Positions 7,814 to 15,562 of a stretch of DNA of 19,136 nucleotides are shown here, one piece after another. The DNA comes from Thiotrichales bacterium HSG1. Lineage in GTDB: Bacteria > Pseudomonadota > Gammaproteobacteria > Beggiatoales > Beggiatoaceae. Numbering within the stretch: position 1 is the first letter of the stretch; each line of letters begins with the position of its first letter. The notes under the pieces were generated by a model that was not told the DNA's origin, did not search any database, and saw only the letters and a list, made by a program, of their open reading frames with translations. The position numbers were made by a program, and so were the translations under genes. Location: NCBI GenBank assembly GCA_030378125.1, contig JAUCGN010000010.1, positions 1-19,136 of the forward strand, read 5' to 3'.

Positions 7814-7814
7814 C

Positions 7815-8387
7815 GTGATAAATCCACTTATTCAGGCTCTTATATTTTTAATTAATACCATATTTGGCATTTACATTTTATTGTTGATGTTACGTTTTTT
7901 ATTGACCTTAATGCAAGTGGGTTTTCGTGGTAATAAATTATTACAATTGTTATTGAAATTAACTGATCCTCCTTTACAATTATTATATACTTTTGTCCCC
8001 GGTTGGAAAAATGTTGATATTGCTGCTATAGTATTGATGTTATTATTAAAAATGTTGGAATGGGTTTTAGTTACTTGGTTGTGGGGTAAATCTATTAGTT
8101 TGTGGGGATTGTTTATTTTATCAACCGCAAATATTCTGTCTTTATTAATTTACATTTTTATATTTTCCATTTTAATTCAAGTAATTTTAGACTGGGTAAC
8201 ACCACATGATAGTTATAATCCAATTGGTAATATTTTATATTACTTAAATGAACCTTTATTACAGCCAGCACGCAATTGGGCTAAACCATTACAGAATTAT
8301 GGTATTGATTTTTCACCATTTATAGTAACTATTTGCTTGTATTTAGCAGATATTATATTGGTTGGTTTTTTATTGCAATTAGCTTAA
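7815..8387 (+). CDS. yggT: YggT family integral membrane protein
   Basis: About 190 residues, very hydrophobic, with two copies of the YggT domain: one in the N-terminal half (INTIFGIYILLLMLRFLL, then TDPPLQLLYTFVPG) and one in the C-terminal half (FSILIQVILDWVTP, then LNEPLLQPARNW). Four or more transmembrane helices are expected. The family is linked by context to proline metabolism, osmotic tolerance and ion homeostasis, but the molecular function is not established. I prefer the GTG at 7815, with GGGGA at 7802-7806 as ribosome binding site; an in-frame TTG at 7800 would overlap proC by 14 bases. Confidence 0.88.
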   Translation: MINPLIQALIFLINTIFGIYILLLMLRFLLTLMQVGFRGNKLLQLLLKLTDPPLQLLYTFVPGWKNVDIAAIVLMLLLKMLEWVLVTWLWGKSISLWGLFILSTANILSLLIYIFIFSILIQVILDWVTPHDSYNPIGNILYYLNEPLLQPARNWAKPLQNYGIDFSPFIVTICLYLADIILVGFLLQLA

Positions 8388-8694
8388 TTTTTTACAATAA
8401 TGTCCTATACAAAAATCAGTAGTCCTGAACAAAGTAGTGTTGTATAAAATCAAACAACATTAGCATTATAGTGATGAATGAAAGAACCCATACCCAAATA
8501 GCTCCGACATGATTTGAGAGCTTTTTGGAAAGAGTTTTCCGAGCCAAACGTAAAATTCGTTAAGAAGAACTTTTTAACTTTTGCTCAAGAACAGCAAGAA
8601 ATTCAGGACTACAATTAATATTGGAAAATTTTTGCATCATTTGGTGCATTCCCATTTTTAAAGTTCAGTTTTTCATGCCCACTCAATGTGAGCT
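8388..8694. other. Intergenic region between yggT and ogt, filled by an IS1-derived mini-element
   Basis: This 307-base gap between two convergent genes (yggT on +, ogt on -) contains the TIR-bounded remnant at 8420-8611 and little else. A 31-codon minus-strand frame (8560-8655) overlaps the element's end and is preceded by an in-frame stop; I do not regard it as a gene. No clear terminator for either flanking gene was found. Confidence 0.6.
8420..8611 (-). mobile_element. IS1-family mini-element (internally deleted, non-autonomous)
   Basis: A 192-base segment starts TAGTCCTGAACAAAGTAGTG and ends TTCAGGACTA, giving 10-base perfect terminal inverted repeats. Positions 8420-8562 are the reverse complement of the right end of the larger remnant at 13355-13762, close to identical apart from scattered substitutions. 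They encode on the minus strand a broken piece of an IS1-type transposase C-terminus (RKTLS, then KKLSNHVGAIW). The part from 8563 to 8601 differs from the other copy. The structure is that of an internally deleted IS. No target-site duplication is seen. Confidence 0.7.
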
Positions 8695-9204
8695 TTATAA
8701 ATTACTTTTCTCCAAATTTAACAAGAGCTTCTTAACTGGTAAACCACCTCCATAACCAACAAGTTCACCATTATTTCCAATAATACGATGACAAGGAATG
8801 ATTAGACCAATAGAATTAGCCCCATTTGCATTAGCAACTGCACGCACTGCCTTTATATTATTTATATTTTTTGCTAACTCCAAATAGCTTAAAGTAGAAC
8901 CGTAAGAGACTTTCATCAAAGTATTCCATACATTTTTTTGAAAATCAGTGCCAACTGTCAACAAAGTAATATCAAACGTTTTCCTATCTCCATTAAGATA
9001 TTCATTCACTTGATGTTTAGTTGTCTCTAAAATTTTATCATCCTGTTCCACAAAATCAGCCCTAAGTCCATTTTTTAATCTGTTATCAACAGTAGACCTC
9101 ATTCTTCTGTATCTAAAATCAAGCAAACAAAGTTTGCCATCGAAAGAACCAAGTATTAGTTCCCCTATTTTTGTTTTATAATATTGAATATTAATTTTAC
9201 TCAT
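8695..9204 (-). CDS. ogt: Methylated-DNA--protein-cysteine S-methyltransferase (Ogt)
   Basis: A 169-residue suicide repair protein that transfers methyl groups from O6-methylguanine (and O4-methylthymine) to its own cysteine. The active site IPCHRII places the acceptor at Cys138. The helix-turn-helix region contains FQKNVWNTLMKVSYG (about 88-102) and RAVANANGAN (121-130), where the conserved Arg flips the target base. The ending YGGGLPVKKLLLNLE is typical. The N-terminal domain is short, as in Ogt, without the metal-binding Ada domain. The gene is more AT-rich than its core neighbours. It lies downstream of lpxB on the same strand with a 42-base gap, so it may have its own promoter or be read through. 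Confidence 0.94.
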   Translation of the reverse strand: MSKINIQYYKTKIGELILGSFDGKLCLLDFRYRRMRSTVDNRLKNGLRADFVEQDDKILETTKHQVNEYLNGDRKTFDITLLTVGTDFQKNVWNTLMKVSYGSTLSYLELAKNINNIKAVRAVANANGANSIGLIIPCHRIIGNNGELVGYGGGLPVKKLLLNLEKSNL

Positions 9205-9246
9205 ATAATATCTTTATTAAACACTTGGTTATAAAAACTCTTTGGA

Positions 9247-10380
9247 CTATTGGTTATCAAGAATTGAAAATATCTCTATGGCCGCTTGTTTGCTGGCATC
9301 ACAACGTAAAGTTTTATGTAATTCTAGAAATTTTTGTTGTAAAACTTTGACTTGTTTTGGATTATTCAACCAGTTTAATACCGCAAATCCTAAATTTTCT
9401 GAAGTAACTTGCTCTTGTAAAAACTCTGGAACTAACCTTTTTTGAGCAAGGAGATTGGGTAAAGAAAAATACTTAACTTGTACTAATAGTTTTGCCAACC
9501 AATAGGTTATCCACGCTAATCGATATGATACTATCATTGGTCGTTTTAACAACATAGCTTCCAAAGTAGCTGTTCCAGAAGACAATATCACAACATCAGA
9601 AGCTGCCATAGCCTCATGTGCCTGTCCTTCCAACAATGTCAATGGTAAATTAGGAGCTATATTAATATGTTGTAAAAATGATTGACGTAATTTATTATTA
9701 GCTAATGGTACGATAAAATGTAAATCAGATCGCTGTTTATATAACCAACGTGCAGTGGCCAAAAAAAATTTAGATAGTTGATTTACTTCATTATAACGAC
9801 TACCCGGCAATAATGCTATCTTAATTCCATCAGATGATAATCCCAGTTTAGCTCTAGCTATGTTTTTATCAACTTGAAAAGGAATTTCATCTGCCAGTGG
9901 ATGTCCCACAAATTTAACTGGAATAGCATGTTTTTTATAATAATCTTCTTCAAATGGAAACAGAGTCAACATTAAATCACAAGATCGAGCTATTTTAGGC
10001 AAACGATATTCACGCCATGCCCAAACTGAAGGACTAACGTAGTGTACAGTGGGTATACCAGTATGTTTTAATTTTTGTTCTAAACCAAGATTAAAATCAG
10101 GAGCATCAATACCAATAAAAACATCCGGCTGCTTATTTATAAAATGCCTTTGTAAATTATTGCGACATTTTTTTAATCTAGGATAATGTTTAAGGACTTC
10201 CACTAGTCCCATTACTGACAAGGTTTCTAAAGGATATAGACTATCAAAACCTGCGGCAATCATTTGCGGACCACCTATACCCTCAATTTTTGCATCCGGA
10301 TAACGAAAGCGAAGTTGTTTAATAAGTCCAGCTCCTAACAAATCACCAGATAGTTCACCAGCAACAATACCAATGTGCAT
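9247..10380 (-). CDS. lpxB: Lipid-A-disaccharide synthase
   Basis: A 377-residue glycosyltransferase (family GT19) that joins UDP-2,3-diacylglucosamine and lipid X to form the lipid A disaccharide at the inner membrane. The N-terminus IGIVAGELSGD carries the family GExSGD motif. Other conserved blocks are EGIGGPQM, LSVMGLVEVL, IGIDAPDFN, VSPSVWAWR, PFEEDYY, FVGHPLAD, LLPGSRYNEV and SSGTATLEAML. Length agrees with typical LpxB. It begins five bases after the mraY stop, with AGG in the mraY end as ribosome binding site, so it is co-transcribed with mraY. The usual lpxD-fabZ-lpxA-lpxB-rnhB neighbours are absent. Confidence 0.97.
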   Translation of the reverse strand: MHIGIVAGELSGDLLGAGLIKQLRFRYPDAKIEGIGGPQMIAAGFDSLYPLETLSVMGLVEVLKHYPRLKKCRNNLQRHFINKQPDVFIGIDAPDFNLGLEQKLKHTGIPTVHYVSPSVWAWREYRLPKIARSCDLMLTLFPFEEDYYKKHAIPVKFVGHPLADEIPFQVDKNIARAKLGLSSDGIKIALLPGSRYNEVNQLSKFFLATARWLYKQRSDLHFIVPLANNKLRQSFLQHINIAPNLPLTLLEGQAHEAMAASDVVILSSGTATLEAMLLKRPMIVSYRLAWITYWLAKLLVQVKYFSLPNLLAQKRLVPEFLQEQVTSENLGFAVLNWLNNPKQVKVLQQKFLELHKTLRCDASKQAAIEIFSILDNQ

Positions 10381-10384
10381 TATT

Positions 10385-11470
10385 CTACCTGATTTTTAAA
10401 GTAGCTAATCCTATCAACACCAATACTACGGTAATAATCCAAAACCTAACGATTACTCTTGGTTCTGGCCAACCTTTTAGCTCGAAATGATGATGTAATG
10501 GTGCCATCCGAAAGATGCGCTTGCCAGTCAATTTAAAAGAAGCTACTTGTAAAATTACTGATACTGTTTCCATTACAAATACACCACCCATGATCATCAA
10601 TACCAATTCTTGCCGCACAATAACTGCTACAACACCAAGTGCTGCTCCCAAAGCTAATGCTCCTACATCTCCCATAAATACTTGGGCTGGATAGGTATTA
10701 AACCATAAAAATCCTAATCCGGCTCCAACTATTGCCCCACAAAACACCATTACTTCTCCAACTCCAGCAATATACGGAATAGATAAATAGTTAGCAAAAT
10801 TAACGTGGCCAGTGGTATAGGCAAAAATTCCCAAAGCTCCAGCGACTAAAACGGTAGGCAAAATAGCTAATCCATCCAGTCCATCAGTGAGGTTAACGGC
10901 ATTACTAGTTCCCACAATAACCAAATAAGTTAATAATATAAATATCCAAGGATTAAGGTTAAATACAACATTTTTAAAGAATGGAACTATCAATTGAGTT
11001 TCGTTAGGTGATTGAGCGGTGCTAACTAACACTAATGCGGTTACTAATGCAAATATGGATTGCCAAAAATATTTATGTTTTGCAGATAAACCTTTAGAAT
11101 TTCCCAAAGCAATTTTACGATAATCATCTATAAAACCAATTACTCCAAATAACAGGGTGACTATTAATACTATCCACACAAAGCGGTTGGATAAATCACC
11201 CCATAATAATGTGCTTATCGCAATCGCCACTAAAATTAAAGCTCCACCCATAGTTGGCGTTCCAGTTTTAACCAAATGAGTTTCAGGTCCATCATCCCGT
11301 ACACATTGACCAATTTGGTTGCGATTCAGAGTGCGGATCATAAAAGGGCCAATTAACAAAGATATACCCAATGCGGTAATTGTACCTAAAATAGCTCGTA
11401 AAGTTATATACTGGAACACATTGAAACCAGTATGAAAATTCATTAAATATTCACTTAGCCATAACAACAT
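10385..11470 (-). CDS. mraY: Phospho-N-acetylmuramoyl-pentapeptide transferase MraY
   Basis: A 361-residue polytopic membrane enzyme that transfers phospho-MurNAc-pentapeptide from UDP to undecaprenyl phosphate, giving lipid I. Hallmarks are present: [11 protein letters not shown] (68-78), the Mg-binding aspartates D115-D116 in [17 protein letters not shown] (190-200), GDVGAL with D268, and PLHHHFE with the three-histidine motif (326-328). About ten membrane segments are apparent. The start MLLWLSEYL is typical of the family. The gene normally sits between murF and murD in the dcw cluster; here it is alone and drives an mraY-lpxB operon, an unusual arrangement. Confidence 0.98.
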   Translation of the reverse strand: MLLWLSEYLMNFHTGFNVFQYITLRAILGTITALGISLLIGPFMIRTLNRNQIGQCVRDDGPETHLVKTGTPTMGGALILVAIAISTLLWGDLSNRFVWIVLIVTLLFGVIGFIDDYRKIALGNSKGLSAKHKYFWQSIFALVTALVLVSTAQSPNETQLIVPFFKNVVFNLNPWIFILLTYLVIVGTSNAVNLTDGLDGLAILPTVLVAGALGIFAYTTGHVNFANYLSIPYIAGVGEVMVFCGAIVGAGLGFLWFNTYPAQVFMGDVGALALGAALGVVAVIVRQELVLMIMGGVFVMETVSVILQVASFKLTGKRIFRMAPLHHHFELKGWPEPRVIVRFWIITVVLVLIGLATLKIR

Positions 11471-11561
11471 ATAGTATTTTCCAATTGAAAGAGTTTTTAA
11501 TTTTTATGGGAGTTACACATTGACAAAAAAATTAATCAAAAATAAACAAAGAAACGGGTAT

Positions 11562-11591
11562 ATTATAACAACAGTTTGGACATCTTTGAAA
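11562..11591 (-). promoter_or_regulatory. Possible promoter for mraY-lpxB
   Basis: On the minus strand, a perfect -10 hexamer TATAAT occupies 11567-11562, about 90 bases before the mraY start. Eighteen bases upstream is TTTCAA (11591-11586), a poor -35 match. The support is mainly the consensus -10 in an intergenic region facing the right way. Confidence 0.3.
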
Positions 11592-11674
11592 GATACAAGT
11601 TCAATAGGTGTAGATGTTTGTCGTTATAATGTTTAAGGAACGTGCATATAAAAGATTTTAGAAACTTGTTAACT

Positions 11675-12172
11675 TTATTCTTTAATTACCGTTACTACAC
11701 AAAAAACCTGAATTCCTTTCCCACATCCAAAATCCGTCAGACCTTCCCCACTAGTTGCAGTTATACCTATATCTTGAGTTTGTAAATTTAATAGTTTACT
11801 AATACTATTTTTTATATTTGAAATTTTGGGAGTTATTTTAGGAACCTTACCTTCAATACTGAATGATACATGACAAATTTGCCAATCTCCTAAATATTTA
11901 AGAGCTTCTTTCACATATACGCTACTATCTGTTATACCTCTTGCACACAAATCATCGCTAATTTTACCTAAAATATTTACTCCAGTTACTCCAGAAATAC
12001 TATTACACAAAGCATGTAATACCACGTCAGCATCACTATTACCTTGCAAAGACAAATCATCGTCAAACAACACTCCACCAAGTAACAGTGGTTTATTAGC
12101 CCAAAATTTATCTGGTTTAGACTTATCTTGAAAACGATGGCTATCCTGACCTAATCCAGTTTTAATTTTCAA
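11675..12172 (-). CDS. ispF: 2-C-methyl-D-erythritol 2,4-cyclodiphosphate synthase (divergent IspF)
   Basis: A 165-residue MEP-pathway enzyme that cyclises CDP-ME 2-phosphate to MEcPP, releasing CMP. The metal ligands are present: D10 and H12 in GQDSHRF, H53 in SDADVVLHAL. The C-terminal nucleotide-binding region TATSGEGLTDFG (138-149) replaces the common TATTxExLGFxGR form. In the middle, where most IspF have HFPDTDPxxKGADS, this protein has ISDDLCARGITDSS (71-84). It is thus a divergent subtype; I recall similar GITDSSVY forms in chlamydiae and some other bacteria. A TTG start at 12172 overlaps ispD by 11 bases. The ftsB-ispD-ispF order supports the call and co-expression. truD and surE, which often follow, are absent. 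Confidence 0.93.
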   Translation of the reverse strand: MKIKTGLGQDSHRFQDKSKPDKFWANKPLLLGGVLFDDDLSLQGNSDADVVLHALCNSISGVTGVNILGKISDDLCARGITDSSVYVKEALKYLGDWQICHVSFSIEGKVPKITPKISNIKNSISKLLNLQTQDIGITATSGEGLTDFGCGKGIQVFCVVTVIKE

Positions 12173-12857
12173 TTTCCCTTTCTCGTAAATACAGTTCTGC
12201 TAAAATCAAATCTTGTGGATAGGTTATTTTAATATTATCCGCATGACCGGCAACTAATAAAGGTTTTAATCCTTGTTTTTCTATAGCTTGAGCCTCATCA
12301 GTGACTAATTCATCCTTATTTAAAATAGCTTGCAAAGCATTAAACAATAATTCCAACCGAAACATCTGCGGAGTCAAAGCGTGCCATAGTCTTTCTCTTT
12401 CAATCGTTGCCACAACCTCAGAGTTTGCATTACTACGCTTCATAGTATCTCGCACTGGTAATGCTAATAAACCACCAACCAAATGTCCGGACAATTGAGT
12501 TATTAACTTTTCAATGTCAATCCGTCTAACACAAGGGCGAGCAGCATCATGCACTAACACCCAATCATTTGGTTGAGCATATTGTTGCAAAACTTGTAAA
12601 CCGTTCAACACGGAATGACAACGCTCTTTTCCACCATCAGCTAACATTACTGGCATGGGTAAAGTTATTTTTTCCCAATAACTATCGTGGCTCGCTATAC
12701 AAACAACGATACCAGCGATACTTGGCAAATTAAAACATTCCAAAGTGTGTTGTAAGATTGTTTTTCCCTGAATTGTTAAATATTGCTTAGGACAATCATT
12801 AGCCATGCGTGATCCAATACCTGCTGCTGGGATAATTACCCAATTTTTATTCGACAA
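12162..12857 (-). CDS. ispD: 2-C-methyl-D-erythritol 4-phosphate cytidylyltransferase
   Basis: A 231-residue cytosolic enzyme of the MEP isoprenoid pathway that makes CDP-methylerythritol from MEP and CTP. The nucleotide-binding signature PAAGIGSRM...CPKQY is at residues 10-26, followed by VHDAARPCV and TIERERLWHALTPQMF, both conserved in IspD. Length is normal. The start is a TTG at 12857 inside the end of ftsB (11-base overlap), with GGAGAGG about 12 bases upstream. The gene in turn overlaps ispF by 11 bases, so expression of the three genes should be tightly coupled. Confidence 0.97.
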   Translation of the reverse strand: MSNKNWVIIPAAGIGSRMANDCPKQYLTIQGKTILQHTLECFNLPSIAGIVVCIASHDSYWEKITLPMPVMLADGGKERCHSVLNGLQVLQQYAQPNDWVLVHDAARPCVRRIDIEKLITQLSGHLVGGLLALPVRDTMKRSNANSEVVATIERERLWHALTPQMFRLELLFNALQAILNKDELVTDEAQAIEKQGLKPLLVAGHADNIKITYPQDLILAELYLREREIEN

Positions 12858-13113
12858 TTTTATAAAAAACCTCTCCTGATTTAATCATACCTAATTCCTT
12901 TCTAGCATATCTTTCAACAGTTAATAAACCATTTTTTAATTCTATTATTTCAGCTTCCATTTTATTATTGTTGGTTTTGAGTGAATTATTCGTTTGACGC
13001 TGTAATTCCACCTGTTGTTGTAAAACATTATACTCTTGATAACCACCTTGACCATACCAAAGATTATATTGTATATTTACTAATAATAATGTACCAAGCA
13101 ATACTTTAAACAT
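12847..13113 (-). CDS. ftsB: Cell division protein FtsB
   Basis: An 88-residue bitopic protein: a single N-terminal membrane segment (about residues 3-15), then a coiled coil rich in Gln, Asn and Lys (about 25-62), then the conserved ERYARKELGMIKSGEVFYKIV end found in FtsB/DivIC proteins. It bridges FtsQ and FtsL at the division site and helps trigger septal peptidoglycan synthesis. Its place at the head of ftsB-ispD-ispF matches the gammaproteobacterial arrangement. The usual upstream gene eno is absent; a 240-base AT-rich gap and an IS1 remnant lie upstream. Confidence 0.93.
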   Translation of the reverse strand: MFKVLLGTLLLVNIQYNLWYGQGGYQEYNVLQQQVELQRQTNNSLKTNNNKMEAEIIELKNGLLTVERYARKELGMIKSGEVFYKIVE

Positions 13114-13205
13114 TGTAATTGTTTTCTATTTGTTAATACCTTTGCCATAAATCAATATAAAAAATGTTTAAATAGTTAAAAAAGATAGTTCTGCTAAAAA
13201 CGAAA

Positions 13206-13235
13206 ATTATAAACCTTTTAACCTGTTTAAGTCTA
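13206..13235 (-). promoter_or_regulatory. Probable sigma-70 promoter for ftsB-ispD-ispF
   Basis: On the minus strand, TAGACT (13235-13230; 4 of 6 to TTGACA) is followed after 18 bases by a perfect TATAAT (13211-13206). It lies about 93 bases upstream of the ftsB start, in the right orientation and with no other gene between. Confidence 0.45.
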
Positions 13236-13354
13236 GTACTCGATCACACAAATATAGCAAAAATAGGAAATAATATTTCAAACTCTATGAAAAAAAGTTA
13301 ATAAAAGCAAGGATAAACAAGGGCATTATATTATAATGTGGTAACGTTTTAGGA

Positions 13355-13762
13355 TAGTCCTGAACAAAGTAGTGTTTTATAAAATAAACAATGGGCTTGT
13401 TATTGACGTTGAAACTGGAGAAATTGTTGGTTCTTATACAGGTAAGTCGAGATGCTCAAGGAGCCAAAGGGATTTATTACCTCCTGTTTATCGACAATGT
13501 GCGATTTCTTATACAGATTTTTGGAAAGCATATGATGTTATTTTTCCTAGCAAACGTCACAAATCTGTTGGAAGAGAAACCTGACAAATCGTATTGAACA
13601 CTTTAACTGTACCATGAGACAAAGAATTTCACGTTTGGTTCGGAAAACTCTTTCCAAAAAGCTCTCAAATCATGTTGGAGCTATTTAGGTAGGGATTCTT
13701 TCATTCATCACTATAATGCTAATATTGTTCAATTTTATATAATACTACTTTGTTCAGGACTA
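13355..13762 (+). mobile_element. IS1-family remnant with terminal inverted repeats, internally deleted
   Basis: A 408-base element is bounded by imperfect terminal inverted repeats of about 31 bases: left TAGTCCTGAACAAAGTAGTG (13355 onward, continuing TTTTATAAAAT) and right ending ACTTTGTTCAGGACTA at 13762, with only a few mismatches. A complete IS1 is about 700-770 bases, so roughly the 5' half of the transposase region is missing. The remaining interior encodes the C-terminal half of an IS1-type transposase with several lesions (see the pseudogene). No obvious target-site duplication flanks it. The element is closely related to the mini-element at 8420-8611. Confidence 0.8.
13385..13737 (+). 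pseudogene. IS1-family transposase, C-terminal half, degenerate
   Basis: Pieced together across frames, this encodes GLVIDVETGEIVGSYTGKSR, a short frame-shifted part (DAQGAKG), then LPPVYRQCAISYTDFWKAYD, FPSKRHKSVGRET, a stop (TGA at 13582-13584), then in another frame RIEHFNCTMRQRISRLVRKTLS, KKLSNHVGAI, a TAG stop, and FIHHYNANI. These blocks correspond in order to the DDE domain and C-terminus of IS1-family (InsAB') transposases. At least two frameshifts and two stops, plus the missing zinc-finger/HTH N-terminal part, mean it cannot produce transposase. Confidence 0.8.
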
Positions 13763-13787
13763 CCCAATGCTTATACAATACCTTTGT

Positions 13788-13817
13788 ATGGTTGTTTTTC
13801 AATTTTAACACAACCAT
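13788..13817 (+). terminator. Hairpin followed by T-run
   Basis: ATGGTTGT (13788-13795) pairs with ACAACCAT (13810-13817) around a 14-base loop, followed by CTTTTT on the + strand. This fits a rho-independent terminator for + strand transcription, though the only + strand content upstream is the dead IS1 remnant. On the minus strand the T-run would precede the stem, so it is a poor terminator for the gene ending at 13911. Confidence 0.35.
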
Positions 13818-13910
13818 CTTTTTAACTATTTACATATTTTTTATCTAGATTTGTGGCGAAGGTATTGATAAAACAAATTCCATTTTTTGAATTTTGGGTT
13901 TACCTGCTAT

Positions 13911-14582
13911 TTAAGCCAAAATAGACATTGGTTGTCTTTTGATTAATATTGAAAAGTCAGTTGATTTTAATGCTTGTTGGATAGCAAGTTTTATATCGTT
14001 TGTGGAAATATCATCTTTATCTAGGAGGGCAATTCTTATTGTTTGGAGAAACTCTCGGATTATTTTTAACATTTGGATAAATATATCATTACTAGATTCA
14101 TTGGCCTCATTCATGAGCCAGCCTAATAGTTTAGTAGGTTTGTCAGTTAATAACTCTGGATTTTTTTGTAAAACAATTACACCTTTATTTATAGTTGGAT
14201 TTTTAAACCATATCAACAGTTGGATTAAAACTTGTTGAAAGTCAGAAAACTCATCATCAGCAATTGAAAAAAGAGCTTGTAAAGAAATATTTCTTTTGGA
14301 TAATGTATGCCGCAAAAAGTCAAGCAATAAAATTTCTTTTTGACTCGATAAAGCATGTCTACACATTTTTAAGAAATTACGTCTATTGCGATAAAACATA
14401 GCCAATTCTAAATCATCTTCTTCATCGGCATCTTGAATCAAAGATTCTAGTAAATCGTCAACAAAATTATTAAACAGTTGCGGATTTTGGAGAGCAACGT
14501 TAAACCCTTCTTCCGGGATAGAACTATCGAACAAAAACTTTTGTAACGCTGCCTCAATTTCTTCTAAGTCTTCTTTACTCAT
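13911..14582 (-). CDS. Unrecognised helical protein, coupled to DUF368 gene
   Basis: About 223 residues from the ATG at 14582 (MSKEDLEEIE), or 232 from an in-frame TTG at 14609 that would overlap the upstream gene. Neither has a clear ribosome binding site. I do not recognise the family. The protein is soluble, without signal peptide or membrane segments, and predicted almost entirely helical. An acidic stretch (DADEEDDLEL) lies in the first third and leucine-rich helices follow. It starts five bases after the DUF368 stop codon, so the two are probably translated together and may act together. The C-terminus (ILIKRQPMSILA) has no known motif. Function unknown; a cytosolic partner or regulator of the transporter is one guess. 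Confidence 0.7.
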   Translation of the reverse strand: MSKEDLEEIEAALQKFLFDSSIPEEGFNVALQNPQLFNNFVDDLLESLIQDADEEDDLELAMFYRNRRNFLKMCRHALSSQKEILLLDFLRHTLSKRNISLQALFSIADDEFSDFQQVLIQLLIWFKNPTINKGVIVLQKNPELLTDKPTKLLGWLMNEANESSNDIFIQMLKIIREFLQTIRIALLDKDDISTNDIKLAIQQALKSTDFSILIKRQPMSILA

Positions 14583-14587
14583 ATCAA

Positions 14588-15490
14588 TTATGTTTTTCGT
14601 TCCGCCCAAGCATAAATAATTAATACTAAACTTAGACCTAACAACATCATAAATATTGAATACAACACGGTATTATCCCATGTGTTGGGCCAATATGGTG
14701 TGGAACTTATTAAGCGTTCTTTATTGTGTACTGTGATATATTCACGGTTCTGAAACGGCCAAATAACCCACAACGAACCGATAAGAACTCCAATAATGGT
14801 CGCTACAGTATGATGATAAAAACTGGCTAACAACCAACTTATAAATCTACTAAAAACTACTAATCCAGCTACTATTCCAAATCCAAATGGAATTAAAATC
14901 ATAAAGTTAAAATGGCCTATTGCGTTTAATATTGTGTCGTATTTATGTAATATCAACAAAATAAATGAGCCAGAAATCCCAGGTAATAACATAGCAGAAA
15001 TTGCCAACATACCACTAAAGAAAATAAAACTAGTAGTGTTTGGAGTGCTTACTGGTACTAAAGTCACTATCAACAAACCTAAAATTGTCCCTGTCAGTAA
15101 GGACAAAATTTTGCCAAAGTTCAATGGTTTTATCTCTGGTAACAAGACTATGATAGAGGCTACAATTAAACCAAAAAATAATCCATAAACCATTTCTGGG
15201 TCAGTATGTAGGTATTTAGGTAATTCCACTATACGAGTAAAAAATAATAATGCACAGAAAATTCCAATCAACAAGGGAATTAAAAAATTGAAATGAGGAC
15301 GTTGAATAGCTGGTTTAATTTTGAAGGTAAGTACATATTTTAACCATATCAAATCAAAAGAACGGATGGCTGCTAATAATTGGGCGTAGATTCCTAAAAT
15401 AAAAGCCATTGTTCCACCACTGACTCCGGGTACAACGTCAGCTGCACCCATACAAAATCCTTTTATAGCTAGGTTAATTTTTTGATTCAT
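14588..15490 (-). CDS. popT: DUF368 family membrane protein, probable undecaprenyl-phosphate translocase (PopT type)
   Basis: A 300-residue polytopic protein with the DUF368 N-terminal signature: IKGFCMGAADVVPGVSGGTMAF (about residues 9-30), and a second related loop MLLPGISGSFILLIL in the middle (about 162-176). This repeat suggests two inverted halves. About eight to ten membrane segments are visible. DUF368 proteins have been reported to return undecaprenyl phosphate from the outer to the inner leaflet of the cytoplasmic membrane for reuse in cell envelope synthesis, in parallel with DedA-family proteins. That role complements MraY in this window, which consumes the same carrier. Family membership is clear; the transport role is taken from the family. 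Confidence 0.9.
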   Translation of the reverse strand: MNQKINLAIKGFCMGAADVVPGVSGGTMAFILGIYAQLLAAIRSFDLIWLKYVLTFKIKPAIQRPHFNFLIPLLIGIFCALLFFTRIVELPKYLHTDPEMVYGLFFGLIVASIIVLLPEIKPLNFGKILSLLTGTILGLLIVTLVPVSTPNTTSFIFFSGMLAISAMLLPGISGSFILLILHKYDTILNAIGHFNFMILIPFGFGIVAGLVVFSRFISWLLASFYHHTVATIIGVLIGSLWVIWPFQNREYITVHNKERLISSTPYWPNTWDNTVLYSIFMMLLGLSLVLIIYAWAERKT

Positions 15491-15562
15491 ATTTTTATAA
15501 CCAGTTGTTTGTTGGTTTTTATTTGATAATTAAGGGATTAATTTTTTAAATGATTCTTATAG

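Larger units (their letters stand above)
13114..13910. other. Gene-poor stretch upstream of ftsB
   Basis: About 800 bases lie between ftsB and the end of the unknown minus-strand gene. They hold the probable ftsB promoter (13206-13235), an AT-rich spacer, the IS1 remnant (13355-13762) and a hairpin (13788-13817). Apart from broken transposase pieces I see no coding sequence. Confidence 0.65.

Noticed and set aside
8560..8655. 31-codon minus-strand frame (MGMHQMMQKF...)
   Set aside because: It crosses the inverted-repeat end of the IS1 mini-element, is preceded directly by an in-frame stop and has no ribosome binding site.
13372..13584. Open frame starting MFYKINNGLVIDVETGE read as an intact small protein
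   Set aside because: Its first residues are translated from the element's terminal repeat and the rest is a frame-damaged transposase fragment; better described as pseudogene.
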